Below, piece by piece: positions 20,362 to 20,793 of a stretch of DNA of 20,793 bases. Origin of the DNA: CAZVCJ01 sp964625745. GTDB lineage: Bacteria > Chloroflexota > Anaerolineae > VGOG01. The notes below the pieces were generated by a model, which did not search any database, was not told the origin of the DNA, and saw only the letters and a program-made list of their open reading frames with translations. Positions within the stretch are counted from its first letter, which is position 1; each line of letters starts with the position of its first letter. The DNA lies in the NCBI GenBank assembly GCA_964625745.1, contig CAZVCJ010000064.1, forward strand, positions 1 to 20,793, given 5' to 3'. A program made the position numbers and the translations under genes.

Positions 20362-20793
20362 ATGCACAAACGAATCGGCATCCTGGGCGGTATGAGCCCG
20401 GAATCCACTGTCGAGTACTATCAGTACATCACGCACTCTTATACTGGCCGCTTCGGCGACTACGGCTATCCAGAGATCATCATCTACAGCGTCAGCTTTC
20501 AGCCCTACGTGGATTGGCCCGAACAAGACCGCTGGGACATGGTGGCCAAGGGCTTGAGCGAGGCGGCGCAAAAGCTGGAGGCTGCGGGCGCGGATTTCAT
20601 CGTCATCGCCACCAACACCATGCACCTGGTCTTTGACCAGGTCCAGGCCAGTGTCAGTGTTCCCATGCTCAGCCTGCTGGACGCCGTCGGCGAAGCCATT
20701 CTGGCGCGGGGAATGAGGACAGTGGGGCTGCTCGGCACCAGGTTCACCATGGAGGAGGGATTTTACCAGGGTGCGCTGGCTCGCAGAGACATC
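20362..20793 (+). CDS. Aspartate/glutamate racemase family protein (partial)
   Basis: The gene runs off the right edge after 144 codons, about 60% of the usual length. The N-terminus IGILGGMSPEST is the hallmark of the Asp/Glu racemase superfamily (RacX/YgeA branch), followed by YYQYI and VIATNTMH. In cofactor-independent racemases the first catalytic residue is usually Cys in a CNT motif; here it is T84 in ATNTMH, as reported for E. coli YgeA, which pairs Thr with a second Cys. That second Cys lies outside the window. SD AAGGAGG about 7 nt before ATG. It starts 35 bp after the methyltransferase. Confidence 0.9.
   Translation, partial: MHKRIGILGGMSPESTVEYYQYITHSYTGRFGDYGYPEIIIYSVSFQPYVDWPEQDRWDMVAKGLSEAAQKLEAAGADFIVIATNTMHLVFDQVQASVSVPMLSLLDAVGEAILARGMRTVGLLGTRFTMEEGFYQGALARRDI

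Overview
The window is GC-rich (roughly 60%), densely coded and bacterial. The gene content fits a Chloroflexota (Anaerolineae-like) anaerobe: a bifurcating Nfn-type transhydrogenase, a DtxR/Feo ferrous-iron locus, a TPP riboswitch in front of a thiamine kinase and transporter operon, a YibE/F protein, and sigma-70 promoters with TTGACA/TATAAT boxes. The phylum is an inference from content and from the style of the intergenic repeats; there is no rRNA or tRNA in the window to settle it.

Layout. Positions 2-1760 (+) hold the tail of a membrane protein, a NimA-like flavin-binding protein and a lipoprotein with a sulfatase-modifying-factor fold. A bidirectional terminator at 1781-1813 separates these from a leftward half. 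Reading leftward (-): nfnS-nfnL (4136-1839) behind a consensus promoter; a small membrane protein (4701-4450); ssb (5288-4881); and the thiamine operon 10694-5434. That operon runs promoter, TPP riboswitch, terminator, thiamine pyrophosphokinase, thiB, thiP, then a PIN/RHH toxin-antitoxin pair with its own promoter and operator, and last the transporter ATPase. Divergently (+), a DtxR/IdeR-type iron regulator (11186) leads feoA, feoB, a FeoC-like protein and an 11-cysteine membrane protein. A run of tightly packed or overlapping genes follows: PanE-like reductase, membrane-anchored alpha/beta hydrolase, YibE/F, a remnant of an ICMT-like gene, an intact ICMT-like methyltransferase, a SAM methyltransferase and a partial aspartate/glutamate racemase.

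How the parts work together. The thiamine operon looks like a salvage route: ThiB-ThiP-ATPase import thiamine, the kinase converts it directly to TPP, and TPP shuts the operon off through the riboswitch and its terminator. The DtxR protein probably senses Fe(II) and controls its own promoter through the AGGTATACCT palindrome. Whether that control reaches feoAB directly or by read-through is not visible.

The least ordinary signals are (i) a toxin-antitoxin pair with a perfect promoter and overlapping palindromic operator wedged between thiP and the ATPase gene, so the ATPase is probably transcribed from it; (ii) a ten-unit heptanucleotide array across the feoA/feoB junction that supplies ATG codons in all three frames, a possible frame-switching arrangement; (iii) other short-period repeats in the thiP start, the TPP riboswitch P3a stem and the nfn gap; (iv) the Cys-rich membrane protein attached to feoABC; and (v) a decayed ICMT tail directly after the yibE/F stop.
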